This document shows, one piece after another, positions 7,828 to 16,757 of a stretch of 64,000 bases of DNA (within the stretch, counting starts at the first letter, position 1; each line of letters opens with the position of its first letter). The translations under genes were made by a program, and so were the position numbers. Below the pieces are notes generated by a model. The model was not told the DNA's origin. It saw nothing but the letters and a program-made list of their open reading frames with translations, and searched no databases. Origin of the DNA: Corynebacterium deserti GIMN1.010 (GTDB taxonomy: Bacteria; Actinomycetota; Actinomycetes; Mycobacteriales; Mycobacteriaceae); contig NZ_CP009220.1 in assembly GCF_001277995.1 (NCBI RefSeq), positions 930,001 to 994,000 of the forward strand, in the 5' to 3' direction.

Positions 7828-10183
7828 TTTCCTTTAGTTCTTTGGTGCGATCCTCATTGAGTTCGACGAGACCTTCACCTTCGACGTCAACATTTGGAAG
7901 GATCTTATCCAACCACTTGGGCAGCCACCAAGCCTTGTCGTCGAGAAGGAACATGGTTGCAGGGATGATCATCATACGAACGACGAATGCATCGAAGAAC
8001 ACTGCGACTGCGAGCGCGAAGCCCATGGTCTTGATAAACGCCATGTCCTGCGCCATGAAGGCAGCGAACACAGACACCATGATGAGGGCAGCAGCTGTAA
8101 CGACGCGGGCGCCGTGCTTGAAACCATTCGACGTTGCGTTGCCGGCCGTTTTGCCCTTGGTGAAGCCCTCGCGCATACGGGTGACCAGGAAGATCTGGTA
8201 ATCCATCGCCAGACCGAAGACAAGGCCAATGAGCATGATGGGGAGGAAGGACAGCAGTGGCTGAGGATCGTCGATGATGCCAAACGCACCTTCCTGGAAG
8301 ATGGCGACGGTTGCACCGAAGGTTGCCACAACAGACAAACCGAAGCCAAGCGCTGCAATCAGTGGTACCCAGATGGAGCGGAAGACCAGCAGCAAGACGA
8401 AAAACGCAAGGACCAAGACGATAAGGACGTACGGAACGAGCACTTCGGCCAGGCGGTCCGAAATATCATCGTAGATCGGGGTGACGCCAGTGATGCCGTA
8501 GGTGGCGCCAGTATCATCAGCAAAGGTATCGGCCTCAGCGCGCAGGGCAGCGAGGGTGTCGGACGTGCGCTCATCGATAGCGTCAAACTCTGGGGTAATC
8601 AGAATTTGGGCGGTGTCGAAATTCTCCGTAGTTTGGGCGATCTGGGCGTTCTTCACACCATCAGTGTTCAAGAACTGCTCAACAGCCTGCCCGTAGACAA
8701 CAGGGCGCTCCTCCGCAGGAACAGCGGACGCGTCGACAAGCGCAATCATGGGTGCGTTGCGGCCTGGGCCGAACGCGTCTGCCGTCATGTCATACGCCGT
8801 ACGCGGCGCAGTACCCAGCGCGGACGTGCCGTCAGTAGGCATGGCCAGGCGCATATTGGTTGCAGGAATTGCGATTAAACCAAGCATGATGACGCCCAAA
8901 AGCAAGTATGCGACGGGCATCTTGCGAATGAGACGAACCCACTTGAGCCCCATCGTTGGCTTTTCGTCCTCTGGGTCCGGAACGCGAGGTCCTGGCACGC
9001 GCGCCGCGAAGATGCGGGTGCCCAGCATACCGAGGAGCGCAGGGAGGAACGTCAACGCGATGAGGACGGCGATGGCAACGGTGATCGCAGCGGCAATCGC
9101 CATGACGGTAAGGAATGGAATATTGATGATCGACAGTGCGACCAGCGCGATAAGCACGGTGGTACCTGCGAAAACGACGGCGGAGCCCGCGGTGCCCACA
9201 GCCATACCCATTGCATGAGCGCGGGTTTCCAGCGGCATGGTGCGCAGACGTTGAGCCAATTCCTTTGGTTCTAGGTCATTGGAACCGGTCTGAATAATCA
9301 GCTCGTTGCGGAAACGAGAGACGATGAACAGCGCATAGTCGATACCAACAGCAAGGCCGATCATCGAAGCTAGTGTTGGAGTCATCTCATTGACAGAATC
9401 AGTGAACGCCGTAGCTAACTGAATGCCCATGATGCCGATGCCAACGCCCACTACAGCGGAAATCAGTGGCATGCCTGCTGCGATAAAGGAACCAAAGGTG
9501 ACAATGAGGACGACAGCCGCGACTAGCAGACCAATCAATTCAGAAGTCATATTCAGCGACGTTGCGGCGGCGCCGAAAACGTTGCCGTTGTACACGACCT
9601 TGAGATCGCCATCGTTGTAGGAATCGAGGATGGACGTGACCTTCTCGCGGTCTTCTGCAATGACATCCTGGGCGGTAGCCGCATCAAAAGTCATCGAGAT
9701 GATGCCGGTGGTCTCATCAGGGCTCAAGGGGCTGACAGACTCCAGGTCCGCAGCTATCTTCTCAGCTGGGACGCCCTGCGCCTCAAGGGCAGGAGTCATC
9801 TGAGCAGCGAGGCCCTGTGCAGCCATGACGGGATCGACGAGGGTTTCAGGATCTTGCAAAACGCCAGTTGCTCGCACTTCTTCGAGCATGGCGTTGACGT
9901 CAGCCTGGACCTCGGGGTCTTTAAGAGTGGTGCCTTCAGGGGCTTGAATCACGACAGAACCAGTCGGAGCTGAGGTGGCGTCGTCCTCGCCTGGGAAACG
10001 CTCCTGCATCTTTTCCATCGTGGTGACAGAATCCAAGCCAGGGATGGAGAAGCTGCTTGATGTTGGTTTTGCGTACAGGCCGGCCAAAGTGGTGATGCCG
10101 ATGAGAATGATGAGCCAGAACGCGAGGAACGGCCACTTCTTCCGGTAGGCTGTGGAGCCTAGTTTGTACAAGAATTTTGCCAC
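7805..10183 (-). CDS. MmpL-family RND transporter
   Basis: Encodes 792 residues of an MmpL/RND membrane protein. The pattern is one N-terminal membrane helix, a large external domain, a helix block, a second external domain and a second helix block, about 12 helices in all. The segments GLAVGIDYALFIVSRFRNE and GLAMDYQIFLVTRMREG carry the Asp-Tyr pairs needed for proton relay. C. glutamicum has several such proteins (CmpL), of which two export trehalose monomycolate; I cannot tell which one this is. The start is a GTG with AAGGA 5 nt upstream. The mycolyltransferase and the overlapping TetR gene lie next to it, which suggests an envelope lipid role. Confidence 0.88.
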   Translation of the reverse strand: MAKFLYKLGSTAYRKKWPFLAFWLIILIGITTLAGLYAKPTSSSFSIPGLDSVTTMEKMQERFPGEDDATSAPTGSVVIQAPEGTTLKDPEVQADVNAMLEEVRATGVLQDPETLVDPVMAAQGLAAQMTPALEAQGVPAEKIAADLESVSPLSPDETTGIISMTFDAATAQDVIAEDREKVTSILDSYNDGDLKVVYNGNVFGAAATSLNMTSELIGLLVAAVVLIVTFGSFIAAGMPLISAVVGVGIGIMGIQLATAFTDSVNEMTPTLASMIGLAVGIDYALFIVSRFRNELIIQTGSNDLEPKELAQRLRTMPLETRAHAMGMAVGTAGSAVVFAGTTVLIALVALSIINIPFLTVMAIAAAITVAIAVLIALTFLPALLGMLGTRIFAARVPGPRVPDPEDEKPTMGLKWVRLIRKMPVAYLLLGVIMLGLIAIPATNMRLAMPTDGTSALGTAPRTAYDMTADAFGPGRNAPMIALVDASAVPAEERPVVYGQAVEQFLNTDGVKNAQIAQTTENFDTAQILITPEFDAIDERTSDTLAALRAEADTFADDTGATYGITGVTPIYDDISDRLAEVLVPYVLIVLVLAFFVLLLVFRSIWVPLIAALGFGLSVVATFGATVAIFQEGAFGIIDDPQPLLSFLPIMLIGLVFGLAMDYQIFLVTRMREGFTKGKTAGNATSNGFKHGARVVTAAALIMVSVFAAFMAQDMAFIKTMGFALAVAVFFDAFVVRMMIIPATMFLLDDKAWWLPKWLDKILPNVDVEGEGLVELNEDRTKELKENAGVGAS

Positions 10184-10309
10184 GGGGATCCTTAGGTGTA
10201 TTTGGTGTTTTTGGCTGAAGAACTTTCACAGGTAGTGAAAATTTGCAGAACGTGTGCAAGTTTATATGTTGTGATGAGGTGGCCAAAGTTGGACAGTAGG
10301 GATTGTGGC

Positions 10310-10359
10310 AGACATTTCTTAGTGTGAAATTTGTGTGGCAAATCTCTAAGTTTGTGTCT
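10310..10359. promoter_or_regulatory. Imperfect palindrome in the MmpL/RraA intergenic region
   Basis: AGACATTTCTTAG at the left is matched in reverse by CTAAGTTTGTGTCT at the right, with a weaker inner AAATTTG/CAAAT pairing. It lies between two divergent genes and just upstream of the -10 at 10389. It could be the operator of the TetR protein encoded at 7243-7827. This is inference from symmetry and position only. Confidence 0.35.
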
Positions 10360-10388
10360 AAAACAGGACAGGCATACTGTTTTGCCTC

Positions 10389-10394
10389 TATGCT
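10389..10394 (+). promoter_or_regulatory. -10 element of a leaderless RraA-like gene
   Basis: TATGCT ends 6 nt before the ATG at 10401, so transcription would begin at or next to the start codon. No ribosome-binding site is visible. Confidence 0.5.
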
Positions 10395-10400
10395 GTGGGC

Positions 10401-10913
10401 ATGACTCAGAACACACCAGAAAACACCGCAAGCTTCATCGCAACCGCAGATCTTGTCGACATAATCGGTGACGACGTTCGATCATGCGACACCCAATTCC
10501 AAAACCTCGGTGGCGTCATTGAATTTCATGGCGTCATCACCACCGTTAAATGCTTCCAGGACAACGCTCTACTGAAGTCAGTTCTTGGCGAAGACAACCC
10601 AGGGGGAGTGCTGGTCATAGACGGCGACGCTTCCGTCCATACTGCACTCGTCGGTGACATCATTGCAGGCCTTGGCAAAGATCACGGTTGGGCTGGCGTT
10701 ATTGTCAACGGCGCAATCCGCGACTCCGCAGTGATCGGCGAGATGGAATTTGGCTGCAAGGCGTTGGGTACAAACCCACGTAAATCAACCAAGACTGGCT
10801 CTGGCGAACGTGATGTGACAGTCTCCTTCGGTGGCGTCGACTTCATTTCAGGCCAGTACGTTTACGCCGACTCTGATGGCATCGTCGTAGTAGAGGCGCC
10901 CGTGCAGCAGTAG
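10401..10913 (+). CDS. RraA-family protein (4-hydroxy-4-methyl-2-oxoglutarate aldolase-like)
   Basis: Encodes 170 residues from the ATG at 10401; a GTG at 10395 would add two. The family includes the RNase E inhibitor RraA and class II pyruvate aldolases that split 4-hydroxy-4-methyl-2-oxoglutarate. The motif [10 protein letters not shown] keeps the Arg-Asp pair (about residues 107-108) that aldolases use for substrate and metal, so aldolase activity is plausible. Older annotation calls such genes menG (demethylmenaquinone methyltransferase), which the sequence does not support. It stands alone, divergent from the MmpL operon. Confidence 0.8.
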   Translation: MTQNTPENTASFIATADLVDIIGDDVRSCDTQFQNLGGVIEFHGVITTVKCFQDNALLKSVLGEDNPGGVLVIDGDASVHTALVGDIIAGLGKDHGWAGVIVNGAIRDSAVIGEMEFGCKALGTNPRKSTKTGSGERDVTVSFGGVDFISGQYVYADSDGIVVVEAPVQQ

Positions 10914-10974
10914 GGTAGCTCCAAGGCCCACGCAAGTGGCGGTTACTTTTGGGTAACGGATTGAGCTGAAAAAG

Positions 10975-11080
10975 CGGTAGGTTAAGAGATTGCAGCGACA
11001 AACCCACGCGTGGGTAATCTCAATACGTCGCAGCTTTATCTTTTCTCTGTTTTTTCAGCTGGTCCTGCCGTCTACCAATA
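10975..11080 (+). promoter_or_regulatory. Structured leader upstream of the GAP-family membrane protein
   Basis: The 179-nt gap holds a perfect CCCACGCGTGGG palindrome (about 11003-11014) flanked by GAGATT and AATCTC, then a GTCGCAGC segment that can pair back to GCAGCGAC, followed by a T-rich run. This could be a terminator for the RraA-like gene or a regulatory leader for the next gene. Confidence 0.35.
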
Positions 11081-11092
11081 AGGTGTTCCCAA

Positions 11093-11752
11093 TTGCTTCA
11101 CGCCGTGAGTTTCGCACTACTGGACTCTGTAAACGTCCTACTCATCGGCATTATCGTCGCAATCGCCGCCCTTTTGCCCAGGCAAGGTAAATATGGACGC
11201 ATCTCCACCTTGCTGATTGCAGGTGACTGGCTGGGCGTCTTCCTCCTCAGTATTTTGGTCATGCTCGTGTTTGATGGCCTGCAGGGGATGGTGCAGAGCT
11301 TCTTGGACTCGATCTGGTTCGGTCTCATCCTGCTGGTCACCGGAATTGTGTCATTCTTTGCCACCATGCTGTCGAAATCCGGAAACGGCCAAAAGCTCGA
11401 TGGGTTTTTGGCCCCAGTTAAGACGCCGAGTTGGAAAACTGTCGGCGCAGGATTGATTTTGGGATTGGTTCAATCTGCGACGTCAGTCCCGTTCTACGCA
11501 GGACTTGGATATTTGAGCATTGGAGAATTCGGGCCTGCAATCCGGTACGGCGGGCTGGTTGTTTATGCGAGCCTGGCATTGAGCTTGCCGACGCTTGTAG
11601 CGGTGCTTGTCGGACTCGTGCGAAAGTATCCTGAGAGTCCCGTCGGCAAGCTCTTTGAGCTCGTTGGGCAAAACAAGGAGCGTGTCACCAAGTGGGCAGG
11701 CTACATCGTCGCGGTGATCCTGTGCATCATGGGTATTGCCTCAATGATGTAG
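11093..11752 (+). CDS. GAP/LysE-superfamily-like integral membrane protein
   Basis: Encodes 219 residues with about six membrane segments (residues 7-27, 38-62, 70-95, 113-135, 145-172, 198-217) and a short charged loop in the middle. Size and spacing resemble the GAP/Sap group of small actinobacterial exporters related to LysE-type transporters, often linked to lipid or amino-acid export. No substrate can be assigned. The start is TTG at 11093 with AAGG about 9 nt upstream; a GTG at 11105 is the alternative. Confidence 0.6.
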   Translation: MLHAVSFALLDSVNVLLIGIIVAIAALLPRQGKYGRISTLLIAGDWLGVFLLSILVMLVFDGLQGMVQSFLDSIWFGLILLVTGIVSFFATMLSKSGNGQKLDGFLAPVKTPSWKTVGAGLILGLVQSATSVPFYAGLGYLSIGEFGPAIRYGGLVVYASLALSLPTLVAVLVGLVRKYPESPVGKLFELVGQNKERVTKWAGYIVAVILCIMGIASMM

Positions 11753-11801
11753 CTTAGATTGCCCTATGGCCTTGGCTGTTCTGTTGAAAAGGATCATCGC
11801 C

Positions 11802-12308
11802 TCATCGTTGATTGACCGCAAGTATCCAACTTTTCATTCTGAGTTCAGCTTCATGATTGGAAACACCGTTCGTGAGGTCCTTGTAAAGCCGTGTGTCGAT
11901 GTTCAGAGGGTGGAGGTGGGGGTATGTGTCCTCATCGGTAATGGTGACGATAACCGGGGTTCCGTACGCATCCTCAAATCCAGGGATTTTGCTGGTGAGA
12001 ATTCCGGAAATCCTTTTTGAACCCATCCACTGCCTGAAATTCTCGTAAATCCTGAGATCTTCTTCCTCAAGTTCAATCCAGCCACCGTAATCCAACTGGC
12101 CTCCTTCATGGATTGGGATTGCGAAATTCGCCTTAATGAAATGGCGTTTAGGCTTTGGATAAAGAATCTGACAGATGGAAGGACCGGTCTTTACTCGATC
12201 TCCTCTCTGCATTGCATCGATCACAGGTTCTGGGAATCGAAGGTTCAAGGCGGGGCGACCCAAGTGGGTGCTGTCACAATCGGGGCATTTGTAAGAAACT
12301 AGTTGCAT
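11802..12308 (-). CDS. DUF2199-like hypothetical protein
   Basis: Encodes 168 residues from the ATG at 12308, chosen because a perfect AGGAGG lies 6 nt upstream; longer in-frame starts lack one. A CPDCDSTHLGRPALNLRFPEP segment near the N-terminus has the Cys-x-x-Cys plus His pattern of DUF2199 proteins, suggesting a metal site, followed by a soluble alpha/beta domain. Function is unknown. The gene stands next to decayed DNA (12.4-13.6 kb), so this may be an accessory region. Confidence 0.6.
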   Translation of the reverse strand: MQLVSYKCPDCDSTHLGRPALNLRFPEPVIDAMQRGDRVKTGPSICQILYPKPKRHFIKANFAIPIHEGGQLDYGGWIELEEEDLRIYENFRQWMGSKRISGILTSKIPGFEDAYGTPVIVTITDEDTYPHLHPLNIDTRLYKDLTNGVSNHEAELRMKSWILAVNQR

Positions 12309-12633
12309 GTTCATCCTCCTATATCTAATGTGCTGAACACTTGCGATCGTAGGTGAAGAAGCGGGCAATGTCTTCTTTGAGGAAGGGGGACCTGTGGATA
12401 ATCTGCTTAGGGCGGTGCGGACTGTGGATAACTAAGTTACAGCAGGTGACAAGCAGTTTCTAGGGCAGTACAGTGCGGGCTAGGCGGGGTGCTTGAGCCG
12501 GGTTTGTGGTGGGTTTGTAGGTTTGAAAGGGGTTGTGGATAGATTCAGTACTATCGAAAGTATGGGCGGGTAGAATGGGTGATAAATACGGTTCGGGGGA
12601 ACACCACACCAGTCACGAAAGGGGGACGCCCAC

Positions 12634-12780
12634 ATGACCACCCACCCCCTCGACTACCTCATCGACACCTTCGGCATCTCCCGCACCGAAGCACGCCGAC
12701 GCATCGAACTCGCCCAAACACTCTTCCCCTCAACCAGACAACAAGAACGACAACGAGGACGAAGGGGAGAACCCTGGTGA
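12634..12780 (+). pseudogene. Fragment resembling a DUF222/HNH endonuclease-family gene
   Basis: An ATG at 12634 opens a 48-codon frame whose first part reads as a compact helix (LIDTFGISRTEARRRIELAQ), like the DUF222 (13E12) region of actinobacterial HNH proteins. It then falls into Gln/Arg-rich sequence and stops. No domain of full length is present. Two more fragments of similar flavour follow within 550 bp, so I read this as the remains of one or more genes broken by deletion. Family assignment is by pattern only. Confidence 0.4.
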
Positions 12781-12809
12781 TTCCGGGGGACTTCAGATGT
12801 GTGGGGCGG

Positions 12810-12896
12810 ATGAAACGCTTAGCCACCTTAGAGCAAAAGGTAGCGTTGTTTGCCTCGGAATTGGTGTGTAGTGCTCCTGGCTATTCTGGGCCGTAG
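12810..12896 (+). pseudogene. 28-codon fragment resembling the N-terminus of a DUF222/HNH protein
   Basis: The frame begins MKRLATLEQKVALFASEL and stops after 28 codons. The amphipathic start resembles DUF222 proteins. It comes after, not before, the internal-looking fragment at 12634, which implies rearrangement or two decayed copies. Confidence 0.35.
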
Positions 12897-12917
12897 TTAG
12901 AATGCGAGATCCATCAT

Positions 12918-13304
12918 ATGGATCCATGGCTTCGGGGAGGGTTAACCAACCTGATCAATCTCCCGCAGCAGTGTTTTAATCATCATCCCCGTAATGATGA
13001 AACCCGTAGCGGGGTTAATGGTAAAGGGTTGATGGATCGTGGCTCTAAGTCAGGTCGGGCAGGGCATTACCGGGCTGACGGGAGTGGGCCGGTGTTTAAT
13101 GATTCAGCTGCTCATGATGAGTCAGGTGGTGCGAGGGTCCGTCGGAAACACCAAGGCCACCAGCCTTCACCGGATCCTGGCCCACCTGTTAGCCCGCTCG
13201 GCCAACCGGCTGGTAGTTTGTCCGGCCAACCGGCTGGTAGTTTGTCCGGCCAACCGCCCGGTTCTAGTGGTGGTCCGTGGACTGATGATGGGGGGTTGTT
13301 CTAA
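12918..13304 (+). pseudogene. Possible C-terminal tail of a DUF222/HNH-family gene with tandem repeats
   Basis: A 128-codon frame of low-complexity, Gly/Pro/Ser-rich sequence ends in WTDDGGLF, similar to tails of corynebacterial DUF222/HNH proteins. It contains a tandem SGQPAGSL repeat. There is no ribosome-binding site at its nominal start and no recognisable domain, so it is best read as a decayed 3' end. Confidence 0.4.
13200..13261 (+). repeat. 24-bp tandem repeat, two full copies and one partial
   Basis: GGCCAACCGGCTGGTAGTTT plus TGTCC-type ending repeats exactly at 13200-13223 and 13224-13247, then partially to 13261. The unit is a multiple of three and keeps frame. Confidence 0.85.
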
Positions 13305-13593
13305 CACCCACACCCCACCCCCAATCCTCGGTAGTTACCCGCATGCACAGCGGTTAATTCCGCGTGCGTGAGGCTATTTCGGCATGTCTAGGTGCAGCTC
13401 CACGCACCCTGCCCTGTGACAGCATGCACTGATGACGATGGGCGCGTCGACAAGCAACCCAAGCAAGCAAGGCAAGCAGACCCCAACCCCAGAGGCAAAA
13501 ACAAAAAGGAGACCCGGGGAACAACCCCAGACCCCTAATCTTTAATCTCTAAGGCCCATTACCTTAAGACTCCCAAGATATATTCAGCACCGC
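13305..13593. other. Non-coding stretch before prfC
   Basis: C-rich and low in complexity, with AAGCAAG-type repeats near 13455-13480 and one copy of the GCGTCGANAAGC motif (13444-13455). I see no gene and no clear terminator for prfC here. Confidence 0.5.
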
Positions 13594-15243
13594 CTATTCG
13601 GCTACCAGTGACTCCAACACGAAATCGGGGTGCTCCTTCTCGATGAAGGACAGGCGCCACTTGTCGCTGAACAGGGCGATCAGCTCGCCGTCGGTGCGGG
13701 TGAAGATTTCCACGCCGCGCTGTTTCGCAAGTTCGGTAGCGGTGTCTGCGTTGGTGCGGCGGGCGACGGTGTATGGAATCGGGTCGGCGACGGTTTCCAC
13801 GTTGTATTCGACTTCCATGCGGGCTTGCATGACTTCGAACTGCATCGGACCGACGGCAGCCATAACGGGGTTGGCGTCGCCGCGGAGTTCGTTTTTGAGG
13901 ATTTGGACGACGCCTTCGGAGTCGAGTTGTTCCAGCGCTTTGCGGAATTGCTTGTATTTGCCAAGGGATTTCGCGCGGAGGATACGGAAGTGTTCGGGGG
14001 CGAATTTCGGCATGGGTGGGTACTGGATTTTGCGGCCTTCGTAGATGGTGTCGCCGGGGGCGAGTGATCCTGCGTTGACGAGGCCGACGATGTCGCCTGG
14101 GTAGGCAGTTTCGACTGTGGAGCGGGTGCGGCCGAAGACGGTGAGGGCGTATTTGGTGGAGAAGCTACGGCCGGATTGGGAGTGGGCGACTTGCATGCCT
14201 CGGTCGAATTCGCCGGAGACGACGCGCATGAAGGCGAGGGTGTCGCGGTGTTTTTTGTCCATGCCGGCTTGGACTTTGAAGACGACGCCGGAGAAGTCGT
14301 CGGTAATGTCGCGGTGGTCGTCCATAGCGGAGGTTGCGGATTCGAGGACTTTGGGGTCTGCTTCGCGACCGTGGGGTTCGGGGGCGAGTTCGCAGAGGGT
14401 GTCGAGGATTTGGTGGACGCCGAAGTTGAGCATCGCGGAGGCGAAGATGAGTGGGGAGGTGGTGCAGTTCAGGAACATTTCTTGGTCGTGGACTGCGCCG
14501 TCGGCGGCGAGGAGTTCGGCCTCTTCAACTGCGTTGTCCCAGACGTCGCCTTCGCGGGTTTCGGCTTCCTCGGGGGTGTAGAAGTCTTCGGGGGCGATGG
14601 TGGAGCCGCCGGCGGTGCGGGTGAAGTGGATGTATTGTTCGGCTTCGCCGTCCTGGTTAATGCGGGCGAGGCCTCGGAAGTCCCCGGCTTCTCCGACTGG
14701 CCAGAACAGTGGAGTGGGTTGGAGTTCGATTTCTTGGACGATTTCGTCGACGAGTTCGAGGGGGGTGCGGCCGACGCGGTCCCATTTGTTGATGACGGTG
14801 ATGATGGGGAGGCCGCGGGCTTTGCAGACGCGGAAAAGTTGGAGGGTTTGGGGTTCGAGGCCTTTGGCGGCGTCGATAAGCATGACGGCGGCGTCGACGG
14901 CCATGAGGACGCGGTAGGTGTCTTCGGAAAAGTCGGCGTGGCCGGGGGTGTCTACGAGGTTGATCATGTATGGCTCGCCCTCGTGGCCTTCGGGCGCGTA
15001 CTCGAATTGGAGTGCGGAGGAGGCGATGGAAATGCCGCGGTCTTTTTCCATTTCCATCCAGTCGGAGACGGTTGCTTTGCGGCCTGCTTTACCGTGGGTG
15101 GCGCCGGCTTCGGAAATGATGTGTGCGTGCAGCGCCAATGCCTCCGTGAGGGTGGATTTACCGGCGTCGGGGTGGGCGATGACGGCGAATGTGCGGCGGC
15201 GGTGCGCCTCTGCAGCGGTGGTGGCGGAATTGGCAGTGCTCAT
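13594..15243 (-). CDS. prfC: Peptide chain release factor 3
   Basis: Encodes 549 residues of RF3, a ribosome-bound GTPase that recycles RF1/RF2 after termination and helps in quality control. The G1 loop AHPDAGKST is at residues 23-31, the G3 motif DTPGHADF near 96 and the G4 motif NKWD near 151. The length and C-terminal RF3 domain fit the family (about 530). Upstream it is divergent from urtA. Long open frames on the other strand here are shadows caused by codon bias. The gene carries one copy of the GCTTNTCGACGC motif in sense (14870-14881). Confidence 0.95.
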   Translation of the reverse strand: MSTANSATTAAEAHRRRTFAVIAHPDAGKSTLTEALALHAHIISEAGATHGKAGRKATVSDWMEMEKDRGISIASSALQFEYAPEGHEGEPYMINLVDTPGHADFSEDTYRVLMAVDAAVMLIDAAKGLEPQTLQLFRVCKARGLPIITVINKWDRVGRTPLELVDEIVQEIELQPTPLFWPVGEAGDFRGLARINQDGEAEQYIHFTRTAGGSTIAPEDFYTPEEAETREGDVWDNAVEEAELLAADGAVHDQEMFLNCTTSPLIFASAMLNFGVHQILDTLCELAPEPHGREADPKVLESATSAMDDHRDITDDFSGVVFKVQAGMDKKHRDTLAFMRVVSGEFDRGMQVAHSQSGRSFSTKYALTVFGRTRSTVETAYPGDIVGLVNAGSLAPGDTIYEGRKIQYPPMPKFAPEHFRILRAKSLGKYKQFRKALEQLDSEGVVQILKNELRGDANPVMAAVGPMQFEVMQARMEVEYNVETVADPIPYTVARRTNADTATELAKQRGVEIFTRTDGELIALFSDKWRLSFIEKEHPDFVLESLVAE

Positions 15244-15397
15244 GGGTTACAAGAATAGCGGGTAGGGGGCAATTTACCGTAGTCGCCCCAGGTTCAGGCG
15301 GGTGCGGCTAGGCGTTTTTGCTTGTCGACGCTTGCCCTCATCCGGGGGTGCCAAATATGTAACCCAGGTCACTTCATTTATCCACGAACATAACTAC

Positions 15398-15437
15398 CTA
15401 TAGATTAATAGAAACTCTAAAAACTATAGAGCTATAG
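15398..15437 (+). promoter_or_regulatory. Two AmtR-like operator sites upstream of urtA
   Basis: CTATAGATTAATAG at 15398-15411 and CTATAGAGCTATAG at 15424-15437 both match the CTAT-N6-ATAG pattern of AmtR, the nitrogen master repressor of corynebacteria. They lie 25-64 nt before the urtA start, overlapping the expected promoter. Repression under nitrogen surplus is the expected result. Confidence 0.75.
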
Positions 15438-15461
15438 AAAAGTGTAAAAACGGAGGAATGC

Positions 15462-16733
15462 ATGTCCCGCTCGACCACCAAACAAGTTCTCACCATCACC
15501 GCGGTCTCTGCAATGGCCCTGGCTTTGGCATCGTGCACACGCGCCGTTGACACTACCTCCGCCGACGGAACTGCCAGCAACACCGCAGCATCCTGCGTAG
15601 ATACCTCCGGCGACACCATCAAAATCGGCTTCATCAACTCCCTGTCTGGAACCATGGCGATTTCCGAAACCACCGTGAACCAGTCCCTCCACATGGCAGC
15701 TGATGAAATCAACGAAGCTGGCGGTGTTTTGGGTAAGCAACTTGTTATCTCTGAAGAGGACGGCGCCAGCGAGCCCGCCACCTTCGCCGAGCGTTCCCAG
15801 CGCCTCATCCAGCAAGAATGTGTCGCAGCCGTCTTCGGTGGTTGGACATCGGCATCGCGCAAGGCGATGCTCCCTGTCTTCGAAGGCAATAACTCGTTGC
15901 TGTTCTACCCCGTGCAGTACGAAGGCATGGAATCCTCACCGAACATTTTCTACACCGGCGCCACCACCAACCAGCAGATCATCCCTGCCCTTGATTACCT
16001 CCGCGAGCAGGGACTCAACCGACTCTTCCTCGTCGGCTCCGATTACGTATTCCCACGTACCGCTAACTCCATCATCCGGGATTACGCCGAAGCCAATGGC
16101 ATGGAAATCGTTGGCGAAGATTACGCGCCACTGGGCTCCACCGACTTCACCACTATCGCCAACCGCATGCGCGACTCAGGTGCCGACGCCGTATTCAACA
16201 CCCTCAATGGTGACTCCAACGTCGCCTTCTTCCGCCAGTACAACAGCCTCGGCCTCACCGCAGAGACCCTGCCTGTGATGTCCGTTTCCATCGCTGAGGA
16301 AGAAGTTGTCGGCATCGGCCCGTCCAACATTGAGGGCCAGCTCGTCTCCTGGAACTATTACCAGACCGTGGACACCCCAGAAAACGAAGAGTTCGTGGCC
16401 AACTTCAAGGAGCTCTACGGCCAAGACAAGGTCACCTCCGACCCGATGGAAGCCGCCTACACCAGCCTCTACCTGTGGAAAGAGATGGTAGAAAAGGCCG
16501 ATTCCTTCGACGTTGCCGCCATCCAGGACGCAGCCGACGGCACCACTTTCGATGCCCCTGAAGGCACCGTGGTCGTCGATGGCGACAACCAACACATCAC
16601 TAAGACTCCTCGCGTTGGTCAGATCCGTCCGGATGGATTGATCGACACCATCTGGGAGACCGATTCCCCAGTCGACCCTGATCCATTCCTGAGCTCATAC
16701 GACTGGGCTACCGCAACCGAAGCAACCTCCTAA
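15462..16733 (+). CDS. urtA: Urea ABC transporter, substrate-binding lipoprotein
   Basis: Encodes 423 residues. The N-terminus is a lipoprotein signal with lipobox LALASC (Cys near residue 25), so the mature protein is anchored outside the membrane. The rest is a periplasmic-binding fold of the amide/urea branch of branched-chain amino-acid binders, starting [15 protein letters not shown]. It delivers urea to UrtBC. A GGAGG ribosome-binding site lies 7-8 nt upstream. It heads a five-gene operon and urtB follows after 24 nt. Confidence 0.93.
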   Translation: MSRSTTKQVLTITAVSAMALALASCTRAVDTTSADGTASNTAASCVDTSGDTIKIGFINSLSGTMAISETTVNQSLHMAADEINEAGGVLGKQLVISEEDGASEPATFAERSQRLIQQECVAAVFGGWTSASRKAMLPVFEGNNSLLFYPVQYEGMESSPNIFYTGATTNQQIIPALDYLREQGLNRLFLVGSDYVFPRTANSIIRDYAEANGMEIVGEDYAPLGSTDFTTIANRMRDSGADAVFNTLNGDSNVAFFRQYNSLGLTAETLPVMSVSIAEEEVVGIGPSNIEGQLVSWNYYQTVDTPENEEFVANFKELYGQDKVTSDPMEAAYTSLYLWKEMVEKADSFDVAAIQDAADGTTFDAPEGTVVVDGDNQHITKTPRVGQIRPDGLIDTIWETDSPVDPDPFLSSYDWATATEATS

Positions 16734-16757
16734 ACCACCAGTAGAAAAGCCACAACT

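Noticed and set aside
14176-15258. A 360-codon open frame on the plus strand opposite prfC
   Set aside because: Its product is a Gly/Val/Asp-rich sequence with no domain; it mirrors the codon bias of prfC, which has complete GTPase motifs.
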